A stretch of 64,000 bases of DNA from Anaspis maculata (lineage: Eukaryota > Arthropoda > Insecta > Coleoptera > Scraptiidae), in contig OX421964.1 in NCBI GenBank assembly GCA_949128115.1, positions 50,446,601-50,510,600 on the forward strand. Reading direction: 5' to 3'. Below the pieces are notes generated by a model. That model saw only the letters and a list, made by a program, of their open reading frames with translations, was not told the DNA's origin and did no database searches. This document shows, piece by piece, positions 37,926 to 52,054 of the stretch. The position numbers and the translations under genes are program-made. Numbering within the stretch: the stretch's first letter is position 1; each line of letters begins with the position of its first letter.

Positions 37926-38023
37926 TTCAACCAAACAGCCAATTACCGAGAAGTTTTCCCGAATGTAACATAATTATTTAAAAAAAAAGCCGATGGATTG
38001 AGTATCCTAAGCCCGGAATAAAG
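37926..38023 (+). repeat. Truncated 98-bp monomer with a 72-bp internal deletion
   Basis: The text runs from GTTCAA (monomer position 5) directly into CCAAACAGCC (position 78), so A-tract 1, the ClaI and PstI sites and the GATTCCGAATC dyad are gone. The next monomer starts at 38024, giving 98 bp instead of 170. The partner copy 10293 bp away, near 48218, is full length at this place. At most one base of microhomology (A) is visible at the join. The left side belongs to the CAAATCG block and the right side to a GTAACATAATT monomer of the long HOR. Confidence 0.95.
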
Positions 38024-40919
38024 CTCAAACTTTTATCGGTGAAGCCGAACGGATCGCTGAGGAAAAAATCGATTCCGAATCTGACTTCTGCAGCAAATGA
38101 CCAAACAGCCAATTACCGAGAAGTTTTCCCGAATTTAATACTATTATTTCAAAAAGAAGCCGATGGATTGAGTATCCTTAGCCCGGAATAAAGTTCAAAC
38201 ATTTATCGGTGAAGCCGAACGGATCGCTGAGAAAAAAATCGATTCCGAATCTGACTTCTGCAGCAAATGACCAAACAGCCAATTACCGAGAAGTTTTCCC
38301 GAATGTAACATAATTATTTAAAAAAAAAGCCGATGGATTGAGTATCCTAAGCCCGGAATAAAGTTCAAACTCTTATCGGAGAAGCCGAACGGATCGCTGA
38401 GAAAAAAATCGATTCCGAATCTGACTTCTGCAGCAAATGACCAAACAGCCAATTACCGAGAAGTTTTCCCGAATTTAACACTATTATTTCAAAGAAAAAC
38501 CGATGGATTGAGTATCCTAAGCCCGGAATAAAGTTTAAACTTTTATCGGTGAAGCCGAACGGATCGCTGAGAGAAAAAACGATTCCGAATCTGACTTCTG
38601 CAGCAAATGACCAAACAGCAAATTACCGAGAAGTTTTCCCGAATTTAACACTATTATTTCAAAAAAAAGCCGATGGATTGAGTATCCTAAGCCCGGGAAA
38701 AAGTTCAAACTTTTATCGGTGAAGCCGAACGGATCGCTGAGAAAAAAATCGATTCCGAATCTGACTTCTGCAGCAAATGACCAAACAGCCAATTACCGAG
38801 AAGTTTTCCCGAATTTAACATTATTATTTCAAAAAAAAAGCCGATGGATTGAGTATCCCAAGCCCGGAATAAAGTTCAAACTTCTATCGGTGAAGCCGAA
38901 CGGATCGCTGAGAAAAAAATCGATTCCGAATCTGACTTCTGCAGCAAATGATCAAACAGCCAATTACCGAGAAGTTTTCCCGAATTTAACACTATTATTC
39001 CAAAAAAAAGCCGATGGATTGAGTATCCTAAGCCCGGAATAAAGTTCAAACTTTTATCGGTGAAGCCGAACGGATCGCTGAGAAAAAAATCGATTCCGAA
39101 TCTGACTTCTGCAGCAAATGACCAAACAGCCAATTACCGAGAAGTTTTCCCGAATTTAACACTATCATTTCAAAAAAAGCCGATGGATTGAGTATCCTAA
39201 GCCCGGAATAAAGTTTAAACTTTTATCGGTGAAGCCGAACGGATCGCTGAGAAAAAAATCGATTCCGAATCTGACTTCTGCAGCAAATGACCAAACAGCC
39301 AAATACCGAGAAGTTTTCCCGAATTTACACTATTATTTCAAAAAAAAGCCGATGGATTGAGTATCCTAAGCCCGGAATAAAGTTCATACTTTTATCGGTG
39401 AAGCCGAACGGATCGCTGGGAAAAAAATCGATTCCGAATCTGACTTCTGCAGCAAATGACCAAACAGCCAATTACCGAGAAGTTTTCCCGAATTAACATT
39501 ATTATTTCAAAAAAAAGCCGATGGATTGAGTATTCTAAGCCCGGAATAAGGTTTAAACTTTTATCGGTGAAGCCGAACGGATCGCTGAGAAAAAAATCGA
39601 TTCCGAATCTGACTTCTGCAGCAAATGACCAAACAGCCAATTACCGAGAAGTTTTCCCGAATTTAACACTATTATTTCAAAAAAAGCCGATGGATTGAGT
39701 ATCCTAAGCCCGGAATAAAGTTCAAACTTTTATCGGTGAAGCCGAACGGATCGCTGAGAAAAAAATCGATTCCAAATCTGACTTCTGCAGCAAATGACCA
39801 AACAGCCAATTACCGAGAAGTTTTCCCGAATTTAACACTATTATTTCAAAAAGAAGCCGATGGATTGAGTATCCTTAGCCCGGAATAAAGTTCAAACATT
39901 TATCGGTGAAGCCGAACGGATCGCTGAGAAAAAAATCGATTCCGAATCTGACTTCTGCAGCAAATGACCAAACAGCCAATTACCGAGAAGTTTTCCCGAA
40001 TTTAACATTATTATTTCAAAAAAAAAAGCCGATGGATTGAGTATCCTAAGCCCGGAATAAAACTCAAACTTTTATCGGTGAAGCCGAACGGATCGCTGAG
40101 AAAAAAATCGATTCCGAATCTGACTTCTGCAGCAAATGACCAAACAGCCAATTACCGAGAAGTTTTCCCGAATTTAACACTATTATTCCAAAAAAAGCCG
40201 ATGGATTGAGTATCCTAAGCCCGGAATAAAGTTCAAACTTTTATCGGTGAAGCCGAACGGATCGCTGAGAAAAAAATCGATTCCAAATCTGACTTCTGCA
40301 GCAAATGACCAAACAGCCAATTACCGAGAAGTTTTCCCGAATTTAACACCATTTTATTCAAAAAGAAGCCGATGGATTGAGAATCCTTAGCCCGGAATAA
40401 AGTTCAAACATTTATCGGTGAAGCCGAACGGATCGCTGAGAAAAAAATCGATTCCGAATCTGACTTCTGCAGCAAATGACCAAACAGCCAATTACCGAGA
40501 AGTTTTCCCGAATGTAACATAATTATTTAAAAAAAAAAGCCGATGGATTGAGTATCCTAAGCCCGGAATAAAGTTCAAACTTTTATCGGTGAAGCCGAAC
40601 GGATCGCTAAGGAAAAAATCGATTCCGAATCTGACTTCTGCAGCAAATGACCAAACAGCCAATTACCGAGAAGTTTTCCCGAATTTAACACTATTATTTC
40701 AAAAAAAGCCGATGGATTGAGTATCCTAAGCCCGGAATAAAGTTTAAACTTTTATCGGTGAAGCCGAACGGATCGCTGAGAAAAAAATCGATTCCAAATC
40801 TGACTTCTGCAGCAAATGACCAAACAGCCAATTACCGAGAAGTTTTCCCGAATTTAATACTATTATTTCAAAAAGAAGCCGATGGATTGAGTATCCTTAA
40901 CCCGGAATAAAGTTCAAAC
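38024..40919 (+). repeat. Long-HOR block, copy 3 (matches 24.7-27.2 kb)
   Basis: From about 38100 to 40540 this follows 24757-27200 at offset 13343-13344, with SmaI at 38692. One monomer present at 24.6-24.75 kb is missing near 38100. A single T is lost in GAATTAACATT near 39490. The last 380 bp carry GCTAAGGAAAA (near 40607) and TATCCTTAACCC (near 40880), which I saw nowhere else. Confidence 0.88.
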
Positions 40920-43900
40920 ATTTATCGGAGAAGCCGAACGGATCGCTGAGAAAAAAATCGATTCCGAATCTGACTTCTGCAGCAAATGACCAAACAGCCA
41001 ATTACCGAGAAGTTTTCACGAATGTAACATAATTATTTAAAAAAAAAGCCGATGGATTGAGTATCCTAAGCCCGGAATAAAGTTCAAACTCTTATCAGTG
41101 AAGCCGAACGGATCGCTGAGAAAAAAATCGATTCCGAATCTGACTTCTGCAGCAAATGACCAAACAGCCAATTACCGAGAAGTTTTCCCGAATTTAACAC
41201 TATTATTTCAAAGAAAAACCGATGGATTGAGTATCCTAAGCCCGGAATAAAGTTTAAACTTTTATCGGTGAAGCCGAACGGATCGCTGAGAAAAAAATCG
41301 ATTCCGAATCTGACTTCTGCAGCAAATGACCAAACAGCAAATTACCGAGAAGTTTTCCCGAATTTAACACTATTATTTCAAAAAAAAGCCGATGGATTGA
41401 GTATCCTAAGCCCGGCAAAAAGTTCAAACTTTTATCGGTGAAGCCGAACGGATCGCTGAGAAAAAAATCGATTCCGAATCTGACTTCTGCAGCAAATGAC
41501 CAAACAGCCAATTACCGAGAAGTTTTCCCGAATTTAACATTATTATTTCAAAAAAAAAAGCCGATGGATTGAGTATCCCAAGCCCGGAATAAAGTTCAAA
41601 CTTTTATCGGTGAAGCCGAACGGATCGCTGAGAAAAAAATCGATTCCGAATCTGACTTCTGCAGCAAATGATCAAACAGCCAATCACCGAGAAGTTTTCC
41701 CGAATTTAACATTATTATTTAAAAAAAAAGCCGATGGATTGAGTATCCTAAGCCCGGAATAAAGTTCACACTTTCATCGGTGAAGCCGAACGGATCGCTG
41801 AGAAAAAAATCGATTCCGAATCTGACTTCTGCAGCAAATGACCAAACAGCCAATTACCGAGAAGTTTTCCCGAATTTAACACTATTATTTCAAAAAAAAA
41901 GCCGATGGATTGAGTATCCTAAGCCCGGAATAAAGTTCAAACTTTTATCGGTGAAGCCAAACGGATCGCTGAGAAAAAAATCAATTCCGAATCTGACTTC
42001 TGCAGCAAATGACCAAACAGCCAATTACCGAGAAGTTTTCCCAAATCTAACACTATTATTTCAAAAAAAAGCCGATGGATTGAGTATCCTAAGCCCGGAA
42101 TAAAGTTCAAACTTTTATCGGTGAAGCCGAACGGATCGCTGAGAAAAAAATCGATTCCGAATCTGACTTCTGCAGCAAATGACCAAACAGCCAATTACCG
42201 AGAAGTTTTCCCGAATTTAACACTATTATTTCAAAAAAAGCCGATGGATTGAGTATCCTAAGCCCGGAATAAAGTTTAAACTTTTATCGGTGAAGCCGAA
42301 CGGATCGCTGAGAAAAAAATCGATTCCGAATCTGACTTCTGCAGCAAATGACCAAACAGCCAATTACCGAGAAGTTTTCCCGAATTTACCACTATTATTT
42401 CAAAAAAAGCCGATGGATTGAGTATCCTAAGCCCGGAATAAAGTTTAAACTTTTATCGGTGGAGCCGAACGGATCGCTGAGAAAAAATCGATTCCGAATC
42501 TGACTTCTGCAGCAAATGACCAAACAACCAATTACCGAGAAGTTTTCCAGAATTTAACACTATTATTTGAAAAAAAAGCCGATGGATTGAGTATCCTAAG
42601 CCCGGAATAAAGTTCAAACTTTTATCGGTGAAGCCGAACGGATCGCTGAGAAAAAAATCGATTCCGAATCTGACTTCTGCAGCAAATGACCAAACAGCCA
42701 ATTACCGAGAAGTTTTCCCGAATTTAACATTATTATTTCAAAAAAAAAGCCGATGGATTGAGTATCCTAAGCCCGGAATAAAGTTTTAACTTTTATCGGT
42801 GGAGCCGAACGGATCGCTGAGAAAAAATCGATTCCGAATCTGACTTCTGCAGCAAATGACCAAACAACCAATTACCGAGAAGTTTTCCCGAATTTACAAG
42901 TATTATTTTAAAAAAAAGCCGATGGATTGAGTATCCTAAGCCCGGAATAAAGTTCAAACTTGTATCGGTGAAGTCGAACGGATCGCTGAGAAAAAAATCG
43001 ATTCCAAATCTGACTTCTGCAGCAAATGACCAAACAGCCAATTACCGAGAAGTTTTCCCGAATTTAACATTATTATTTCAAAAAAAAGCCGATGGATTGA
43101 GTATCCTAAGCCCGGAATAAAGTTTAAACTTTTATCGGTGGAGCCGAACGGATCGCTGAGAAAAAATCGATTCCGAATCTGACTTCTGCAGCAAATGACC
43201 AAACAACCAATTACCGAGAAGTTTTCCCGAATTTAACACTATTATTTTAAAAAAAAGCCGATGGATTGAGTATCCTAAGCCCGGAATAAAGTTCAAACTT
43301 TTATCGGTGAAGCCGAACGGATCGCTGAGAAAAAAATCGATTCCGAATCTGACTTCTGCAGCAAATGACCAAACAGCCAATTACCGAGAAGTTTTCCCGA
43401 ATTTAACATTATTATTTCAAAAAAAAAGCCGATGGATTGAGTATCCTAAGCCCGGAATAAAGTTCAAACTTTTATCGGTGAAGCCGAACGGATCGCTGAG
43501 AAAAAAATCGATTCCGAATCTGACTTCTGCAGCAAATGACCAAACAGCCAATTACCGAGAAGTTTTCCCGAATTTAACACTATTATTTCAAAAAAAGCCG
43601 ATGGATTGAGTATCCTAAGCCCGGAATAAAGTTTAAACTTTTATCGGTGGAGCCGAACGGATCGCTGAGAAAAAATCGATTCCGAATCTGACTTCTGCAG
43701 CAAATGACCAAACAACCAATTACCGAGAAGTTTTCCCGAATTTAACATTATTATTTCAAAAAAAAAGCCGATGGATTGAGTATCCTAAGCCCGGAATAAA
43801 GTTCAAACTTTTATCGGTGAAGCCGCACGGATCGCTGAGAAAAAAATCGATTCCGAATCTGACTTCTGCAGCAAATGACCAAACAGCCAATTACCGAGAA

Positions 43901-44590
43901 GTTTTCCCGAATTTAACACTATTATTTCAAAAAAAGCCGATGGATTGAGTATCCTAAGCCCGGAATAAAGTTTAAACTTTTATCGGTGGAGCCGAACGGA
44001 TCGCTGAGAAAAAATCGATTCCGAATCTGACTTCTGCAGCAAATGACCAAACAACCAATTACCGAGAAGTTTTCCCGAATTTAACATTATTATTTCAAAA
44101 AAAAAGCCGATGGATTGAGTATCCTAAGCCCGGAATAAAGTTCAAACTTTTATCGGTGAAGCCGAACGGATCGCTGAGAAAAAAATCGATTCCGAATCTG
44201 ACTTCTGCAGCAAATGACCAAACAGCCAATTAACGAGAAGTTTTCCCGAATTTAACATTATTATTTCAAAAAAAAAGCCGATGGATTGAGTATCCTAAGC
44301 CCGGAATAAAGTTCAAACTTTTATCGGTGAAGCCGAACGGATCGCTGAGAAAAAAATCGATTCCGAATCTGACTTCTGCAGCAAATGACCAAACAGCCAA
44401 TTACCGAGAAGTTTTCCCGAATTTAACACTATTATTTCAAAAAAAGCCGATGGATTGAGTATCCTAAGCCCGGAATAAAGTTCAAACTTGTATCGGTGAA
44501 GCCGAACGGATCGCTGAGAAAAAAATCGATTCCGAATCTGACTTCTGCAGCAAATGACCAAACAGCCAATTACCGAGAAGTTTTCCCGAA
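40920..44590 (+). repeat. GGTGGAGCC-rich block, copy 3, two monomers shorter
   Basis: This follows 27065-31.1 kb, first at offset 13854-13856, then 13687, then 13517. One whole monomer is therefore missing near 42.78 kb and another between about 43.3 and 44.3 kb. GGTGGAGCC monomers are at 42459, 42799, 43138, 43647 and 43986, so the spacing is now 340, 339, 509 and 339 bp. Single-base marks such as GCCGCACGG, GTGAAGTCG and TTAACGAG are kept. Confidence 0.9.
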
Positions 44591-46970
44591 TTTCACACTA
44601 TTATTTCAAAAAAAAGCCGATGGATTGAGTATCCTAAGCCCGGAATGAAGTTCAAACTTTTATCGGTGAAGCCGAACGGATCGCTGAGAAAAAAATCGAT
44701 TCCGAATCTGACTTCTGCAGCAAATGACCAAACAGCCAATTACCGAGAAGTTTTCCCGAATTTAACATTATTATTTCAAAAAAAAAGCCGATGGATTGAG
44801 TATCCTAAGCCCGGAATAAAACTCAAACTTTTATCGGTGAAGCCGAACGGATCGCTGAGAAAAAAATCGATTCCGAATCTGACTTCTGCAGCAAATGACC
44901 AAACAGCCAATTACCGAGAAGTTTTCCCGAATTTAACACTATTATTTCAAAAAAAGCCGATGGATTGAGTATCCTAAGCCCGGAATAAAGTTCAAACTTT
45001 TATCGGTGAAGCCGAACGGATCGCTGAGAAAAAAATCGATTCCAAATCTGACTTCTGCAGCAAATGACCAAACAGCCAATTACCGAGAAGTTTTCCCGAA
45101 TTTAACACTATTATTTCAAAAAGAAGCCGATGGATTGAGTATCCTTAGCCCGGAATAAAGTTCAAACATTTATCGGTGAAGCCGAACGGATCGCTGAGAA
45201 AAAAATCGATTCCGAATCTGACTTCTGCAGCAAATGACCAAACAGCCAATTACCGAGAAGTTTTCCCGAATGTAACATAATTATTAAAAAAAAAAAGCCG
45301 ATGGATTGAGTATCCTAAGCCCGGAATAAAGCTCAAACTTTTATCGGTGAAGCCGAACGGATCGCTGAGGAAAAAATCGATTCCGAATCTGACTTCTGCA
45401 GCAAATGACCAAACAGCCAATTACCGAGAAGTTTTCCCGAATTTAACACTATTATTTCAAAAAAAGCCGATGGATTGAGTATCCTAAGCCCGGAATAAAG
45501 TTTAAATTTTTATCGGTGAAGCCGAACGGATCGCTGAGAAAAAAATCGATTCCAAATCTGACTTCTGCAGCAAATGACCAAACAGCCAATTACCGAGAAG
45601 TTTTCCCGAATTTAATACTATTATTTCAAAAAGAAGCCGATGGATTGAGTATCCTTAGCCCGGAATAAAGTTCAAACATTTATCGGTGAAGCCGAACGGA
45701 TCGCTGAGAAAAAAATCGATTCCGAATCTGACTTCTGCAGCAAATGACCAAACAGCCAATTACCGAGAAGTTTTCCCGAATGTAACATAATTATTTAAAA
45801 AAAAAGCCGATGGATTGAGTATCCTAAGCCCGGAATAAAGTTCAAACTCTTATCGGTGAAGCCGAACGGATCGCTGAGAAAAAAATCGATTCCGAATCTG
45901 ACTTCTGCAGCAAATGACCAAACAGCCAATTACCGAGAAGTTTTCCCGAATTTAACACTATTATTTCAAAGAAAAACCGATGGATTGAGTATCCTAAGCC
46001 CGGAATAAAGTTTAAACTTTTATCGGTGAACCGAACGGATCGCTGAGAGAAAAATCGATTCCGAATCTGACTTCTGCAGCAAATGACCAAACAGCAAATT
46101 ACCGAGAAGTTTTCCCGAATTTAACACTTTTAATTCAAAAAAAAGCCGATGGATTGAGTATCCTAAGCCCGGGAAAAAGTTCAAACTTTTATCGGTGAAG
46201 CCGAACGGATCGCTGAGAAAAAAATCGATTCCGAATCTGACTTCTGCAGCAAATGACCAAACAGCCAATTACCGAGAAGTTTTCCCGAATTTAACATTAT
46301 TATTTCAAAAAAAAAGCCGATGGATTGAGTATCCCAAGCCCGGAATAAAGTTCAAACTTTTATCGGTGAAGCCGAACGGATCGCTGAGAAAAAAATCGAT
46401 TCCGAATCTGACTTCTGCAGCAAATGATCAAACAGCCAATTACCGAGAAGTTTTCCCGAATTTAACACTATTATTCCAAAAAAAGCCGATGGATTGAGTA
46501 TCCTAAGCCCGGAATAAAGTTCAAACTTTTATCGGTGAAGCCGAACGGATCGCTGAGAAAAAAATCGATTCCGAATCTGACTTCTGCAGCAAATGACCAA
46601 ACAGCCAATTACCGAGAAGTTTTCCCGAATTTAACACTATCATTTCAAAAAAAGCCGATGGATTGAGTATCCTAAGCCCGGAATAAAGTTTAAACTTTTA
46701 TCGGTGAAGCCGAACGGATCGCTGAGAAAAAAATCGATTCCGAATCTGACTTCTGCAGCAAATGACCAAACAGCCAAATACCGAGAGGTTTTCCCGAATT
46801 TACACTATTATTTCAAAAAAAAAGCCGATGGATTGAGTATCCTAAGCCCGGAATAAAGTTCATACTTTTATCGGTGAAGCCGAACGGATCGCTGGGAAAA
46901 AAATCGATTCCGAATCTGACTTCTGCAGCAAATGACCAAACAGCCAATTACCGAGAAGTTTTCCCGAATT
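44591..46970 (+). repeat. 15-monomer HOR, third copy, about 10.3 kb from the tandem pair
   Basis: This follows 34300-36675 at offset 10293-10294, including GGTGAACCG, CACTTTTAATTC, GAGGTTTTC and SmaI (46168). It lacks the GGAATAAGG monomer that ends the other two copies. It is joined on the left straight to the GGTGGAGCC block at a GGAATGAAG monomer, whereas in the first copy about 650 bp of other monomers intervene (31090-31740). Confidence 0.9.
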
Positions 46971-48215
46971 TAACACTATTATTTCAAAAAAAGCCGATGG
47001 ATTGAGTATCCTAAGCCCGGAATAAAGTTCAAACTTTTATCGGTGAAGCCGAACGGATCGCTGAGAAAAAAATCGATTCCAAATCTGACTTCTGCAGCAA
47101 ATGACCATACAGCCAATTACCGAGAAGTTTTCCCGAATTTAACACTATTATTTCAAAAAAAGCCGATGGATTGAGTATCCTAAGCCCGGAATAAAGTTCA
47201 AACTTTTATCGGTGAAGCCGAACGGATCGCTGAGAAAAAAATCGATTCCAAATCTGACTTCTGCAGCAAATGACCAAACAGCCAATTACCGAGAAGTTTT
47301 CCCGAATTTAACACTATTATTTCAAAAAAAGCCGATGGATTGAGTATCCTAAGCCCGGAATAAAGTTCAAACTTTTATCGGTGAAGCCGAACGGATCGCT
47401 GAGAAAAAAATCGATTCCAAATCTGACTTCTGCAGCAAATGACCATACAGCCAATTACCGAGAAGTTTTCCCGAATTTAACATTATTATTTCAAAAAAAA
47501 AGCCGATGGATTGAGTATCCTAAGCCCGGAATAAAGTTTAAACTTTTATCGGTGGAGCCGAACGGATCGCTGAGAAAAAATCGATTCCGAATCTGACTTC
47601 TGCAGCAAATGACCAAACAGCCAATTACCGAGAAGTTTTCCCGAATTTAACATTATTATTTCAAAAAAAAAGCCGATGGATTGAGTATCCCAGGCCCGGA
47701 ATAAAGTTCAAACTTTTATCGGTGAAGCCGAACGGATCGCTGAGAAAAAAATCGATTCCAAATCTGACTTCTGCAGCAAATGACCAAACAGCCAATTACC
47801 GAGAAGTTTTCCCGAATTTAACATTATTATTTCAAAAAAAAAGCCGATGGATTGAGTATCCTAAGCCCGGAATAAAGTTCAAACTGTTATCGGTGAAGCC
47901 GAACGGATCGCTGAGAAAAAAATCGATTCCGAATCTGACTTCTGCAGCAAATGACCAAACAGCCAATTACCGAGAAGTTTTCCCGAATTTAACACTATTA
48001 TTTCAAAAAAAAAGCCGATGGATTGAGTATCCTAAGCCCGGAATAAAGTTCAAACTTTTATCGGTGAAGCCGAACAAATCGCTGAGAAGAAAATCGATTC
48101 CGAATCTGACTTCTGCAGCAAATGACCAAACAGCCAATTACCGAGAAGTTTTCCCGAATTTAACATTATTATTTCAAAAAAAATCCGATGGATTGAGTAT
48201 CCTAAGCCCGGAATA
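46971..48215 (+). repeat. Block shared with 36.85-37.92 kb, with one extra CCATACAGCC monomer
   Basis: CCATACAGCC occurs at 47105 and 47443, against once (37150) in the partner block. The extra monomer offsets the GGAATAAGG monomer lost just before it, so the overall offset of 10293 is restored. TATCCCAGGCC and the CAAATCG/GAGAAGAAAATC monomer (near 48072) are shared. AACTGTTATCGG near 47883 is private. A 164-codon frame is open at 47722-48216. Confidence 0.88.
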
Positions 48216-49679
48216 AAGTTCAAACTTTCATCGGTGAAGCCGAACGGATCGCTGAGAAAAAAATCGATTCCGAATCTGACTTCTGCAGCAAATGACCAAA
48301 CAGCCAATTACCGAGAAGTTTTTCCGAATTTAACACTATTATTTCAAAAAAAAGCCGATGGATTGAGTATCCTAAGCCCGGAATAAAGTTCAAACTTTTA
48401 TCGGTGAAGCCGAACGGATCGCTGAGAAAAAAATCGATTTCGAATCTGACTTCTGCAGCAAATGACCAAACAGCCAATTACCGAGAAGTTTTCCCGAATT
48501 TAACATTATTATTTAAAAAAAAAGCCGATGGATTGAGTATCCTAAGCCCGGAATAAAGTTCAAACTTTTATCGGTGAAGCCGAACGGATCGCTGAGAAAA
48601 AAATCGATTCCGAATCTGACTTCTGCAGCAAATGACCAAACAGCCAATTACCGAGAAGTTTTCCCGAATTTAACATCATTATTTCAAAAAAAAAGCCGAT
48701 GGATTGAGTATCCTAAGCCCGGAATAAAGTTCAAACTTTTATCGGTGAAGCCGAACGGATCGCTGAGAAAAAAATCGATTCCGAATCTGACTTCTGCAGC
48801 AAATGACCAAACAGCCAATTACCGAGAAGTTTTCCCGAATTTAACATTATTATTTCAAAAAAAAGCCGATGGATTGAGTATCCTAAGCGCGGAATAAAGT
48901 TCAAACTTTTATCGGTGAAGCCGAACGGATCGCTGAGAAAAAAATCGATTCCGAATCTGACTTCTGCAGCAAATGACCAAACAGCCAATTACCGAGAAGT
49001 TTTCCCGAATTTAACACTATTATTTCAAAAAAAGCCGATGGATTGAGTATCCTAAGCCCGGAATAAAGTTTGAACTTTTATCGGTGAAGCCGAACGGATC
49101 GCTGAGAAAAAAATCGATTCCGAATCTGACTTCTGCAGCAAATGACCAAACAGCCAATTACCGAGAAGTTTTCCCGAATTTAACACTATTATTTCAAAAA
49201 AAAGCCGATGGATTGAGTATCCTAAGCCCGGAATAAAGTTCAAACTTTTATCGGTGAAGCCGAACGGATCGCTGACAAAAAAAATAGATTCCGAATCTGA
49301 CTTTTGCAGCAAATGACCAAACAGCCAATTACCGAGAAGTTTTCCCGAATTTAACACTATTATTTCAAAAAAAGCCGATGGATTGAGTATCCTAAGCCCG
49401 GAATAAAGTTTAAACTTTTATCGGTGAAGCCGAACGGATCGCTGAGAAAAAAATCGATTCCGAATCTGACTTCTGCAGCAAATGACCAAACAGCCAATTA
49501 CCGAGAAGTTTTCCCGAATTTAACACTATTATTTCAAAAAAAAGCCGATGGATTGAGTATCCTAAGCCCGGAATAAAGTTCAAACTTTCATCGGTGAAGC
49601 CGAACGGATCGATGAGAAAAAAATCGATTCCAAATCTGACTTCTGCAGCAAATGACCAAACAGCCAATTACCGAGAAGT
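48216..49679 (+). repeat. Segment shared with 57.2-58.2 kb (offset 8488)
   Basis: 48731-49667 matches 57219-58155 at offset 8488 (50 monomers): AGCGCGG, GTTTGAAC, an A-rich tract 1 with CTTTTGCAG, then common monomers. The same trio also lies at 14.6-15.1 and 18.4-18.8 kb. The GCTGACAAAAAAAATAG monomer near 49273 is private and has lost the ClaI site. Confidence 0.85.
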
Positions 49680-52054
49680 TTTCCCGAATTTAACACTATT
49701 ATTTCAAAAAGAAGCCGATGGATTGAGTATCCTTAGCCCGGAATAAAGTTCAAACATTTATCGGTGAAGCCGAACGGATCGCTGAGGAAAAAATCGATTC
49801 CGAATCTGACTTCTGCAGCAAATGACCAAACAGCCAATTACCGAGAAGTTTTCCCGAATTTAACACTATTATTTCAAAAGAAGCCGATGGATTGAGTATC
49901 CTAAGCCCGGAATAAAGTTTGAACTTTTATCGGTGAAGCCGAACGGATCGCTGAGAAAAAAATCGATTCCAAATCTGACTTCTGCAGCAAATGACCAAAC
50001 AGCCAATAACCGAGAAGTTTTCCCGAATTTAACACTATTTTTTCAAAAAGAAGCCGATGGATTGAGTATCCTTAGCCCGGAATAAAGTTCAAACATTTAT
50101 CGGTGAAGCCGAACGGATCGCTGGGAAAAAAATCGATTCCGAATCTGACTTCTGCAGCAAATGACCAAACAGCCAATTACCGAGAAGTTTTCCCGAATTT
50201 AACACTATTATTTCAAAAAAAGCCGATGGATTGAGTATCCTAAGCCCGGAATAAAGTTTAAACTTTTATCGGTGAAGCCGAACGGATCGCTGAGAAAAAA
50301 ATCGATTCCAAATCTGACTTCTGCAGCAAATGACCAAACAGCCAATTACCGAGAAGTTTTCCCGAATTTAACACTATTTTTTCAAAAAGAAGCCGATGGA
50401 TTGAGTATCCTTAGCCCGGAATAAAGTTCAAACATTAATCGGTGAAGCCGAACGGATCGCTGAGAAAAAAATCGATTCCGAATCTGACTTCTGCAGCAAA
50501 TGACCAAACAGCCAATTACCGAGAAGTTTTCCCGAATGTAACATAATTATTTAAAAAAAAGCCGATGGATTGAGTATCCTAAGCCCGGAATAAAGTTCAA
50601 ACTTTTATCGGTGAAGCCGAACGGATCGCTGAGAAAAAAATCGATTCCGAATCTGACTTCTGCAGCAAATGACCAAACAGCCAATTACCGAGAAGTTTTC
50701 CCGAATGTAACATAATTATTTTAAAAAAAAGCCGATGGATTGAGTATCCTAAGCCCGGAATAAAGTTCAAACTCTTATCGGTGAAGCCGAACGGATCGCT
50801 GAGAAAAAAATCGATTCCGAATCTGACTTCTGCAGCAAATGACCAAACAGCCAATTACCGAGAAGTTTTCCCGAATTTAACACTATTATTTCAAAGAAAA
50901 ACCGATGGATTGAGTATCCTAAGCCCGGAATAAAGTTTAAACTTTTATCGGTGAAGCCGAACGGATCGCTGAGAGAAAAATCGATTCCGAATCTGACTTC
51001 TGCAGCAAATGACCAAACAGCAAATTACCGAGAAGTTTTCCCGAATTTAACACTATTATTTCAAAAAAAAGCCGATGGATTGAGTATCCTAAGCCCGGGA
51101 AAAAGTTCAAACTTTTATCGGTGAAGCCGAACGGATCGCTGAGAAAAAAATCGATTCCGAATCTGACTTCTGCAGCAAATGACCAAACAGCCAATTACCG
51201 AGAAGTTTTCCCGAATTTAACATTATTATTTCAAAAAAAAAGCCGATGGATTGAGTATCCCAAGCCCGGAATAAAGTTCAAACTTTTATCGGTGAAGCCG
51301 AACGGATCGCTGAGAAAAAAATCGATTCCGAATCTGACTTCTGCAGCAAATGATCAAACAGCCAATTACCGAGAAGTTTTCCCGAATTTAACACTATTAT
51401 TCCAAAAAAAGCCGATGGATTGAGTATCCTAAGCCCGGAATAAAGTTTAAGCTTTTATCGGTGAAGCCGAACGGATCGCTGAGAAAAAAATCGATTCCGA
51501 ATCTGACTTCTGCAGCAAATGACCAAACAGCCAAATACCGAGAAGTTTTCCCGAATTTACACTATTATTTCAAAAAAAAGCCGATGGATTGAGTATCCTA
51601 AGCCCGGAATAAAGTTCATACTTTTATCGGTGAAGCCGAACGGATCGCTGGGAAAAAAATCGATTCCGAATCTGACTTCTGCAGCAAATGACCAAACAGC
51701 CAATTACCGAGAAGTTTTCCCGAATTTAACATTATTATTTCAAAAAAAAGCCGATGGATTGAGTATCCTAAGCCCGGAATAAGGTTTAAACTTTTATCGG
51801 TGAAGCCGAACGGATCGCTGAGAAAAAAATCGATTCCGAATCTGACTTCTGCAGCAAATGACCAAACAGCCAATTACCGAGAAGTTTTCCCGAATTTAAC
51901 ACTATTATTTCAAAAAAAGCCGATGGATTGAGTATCCTAAGCCCGGAATAAAGTTCAAACTTTTATCGGTGAAGCCGAACGGATCGCTGAGAAAAAAATC
52001 GATTCCAAATCTGACTTCTGCAGCAAATGACCAAACAGCCAATTACCGAGAAGT
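49680..52054 (+). repeat. 14-15-monomer HOR unit, copy 1 of a tandem series
   Basis: This unit contains CCTTAG with GAGGAAAA, TTCAAAAGAAGCC, GTTTGAAC, CCAATAACC, CTATTTTTTC, AACATTAATCGG, two GTAACATAATT monomers, CTCTTATCGG, AGAAAAACC, SmaI (51094), TATCCCAAG, ATGATCAAA, CCAAATACC and TTCATAC. The next unit repeats it at offset 2375-2376. The CTATCATTT monomer is missing here, and a GTTTAAGC monomer with an AAGCTT site (51449) follows ATGATCAAA directly. Confidence 0.9.
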
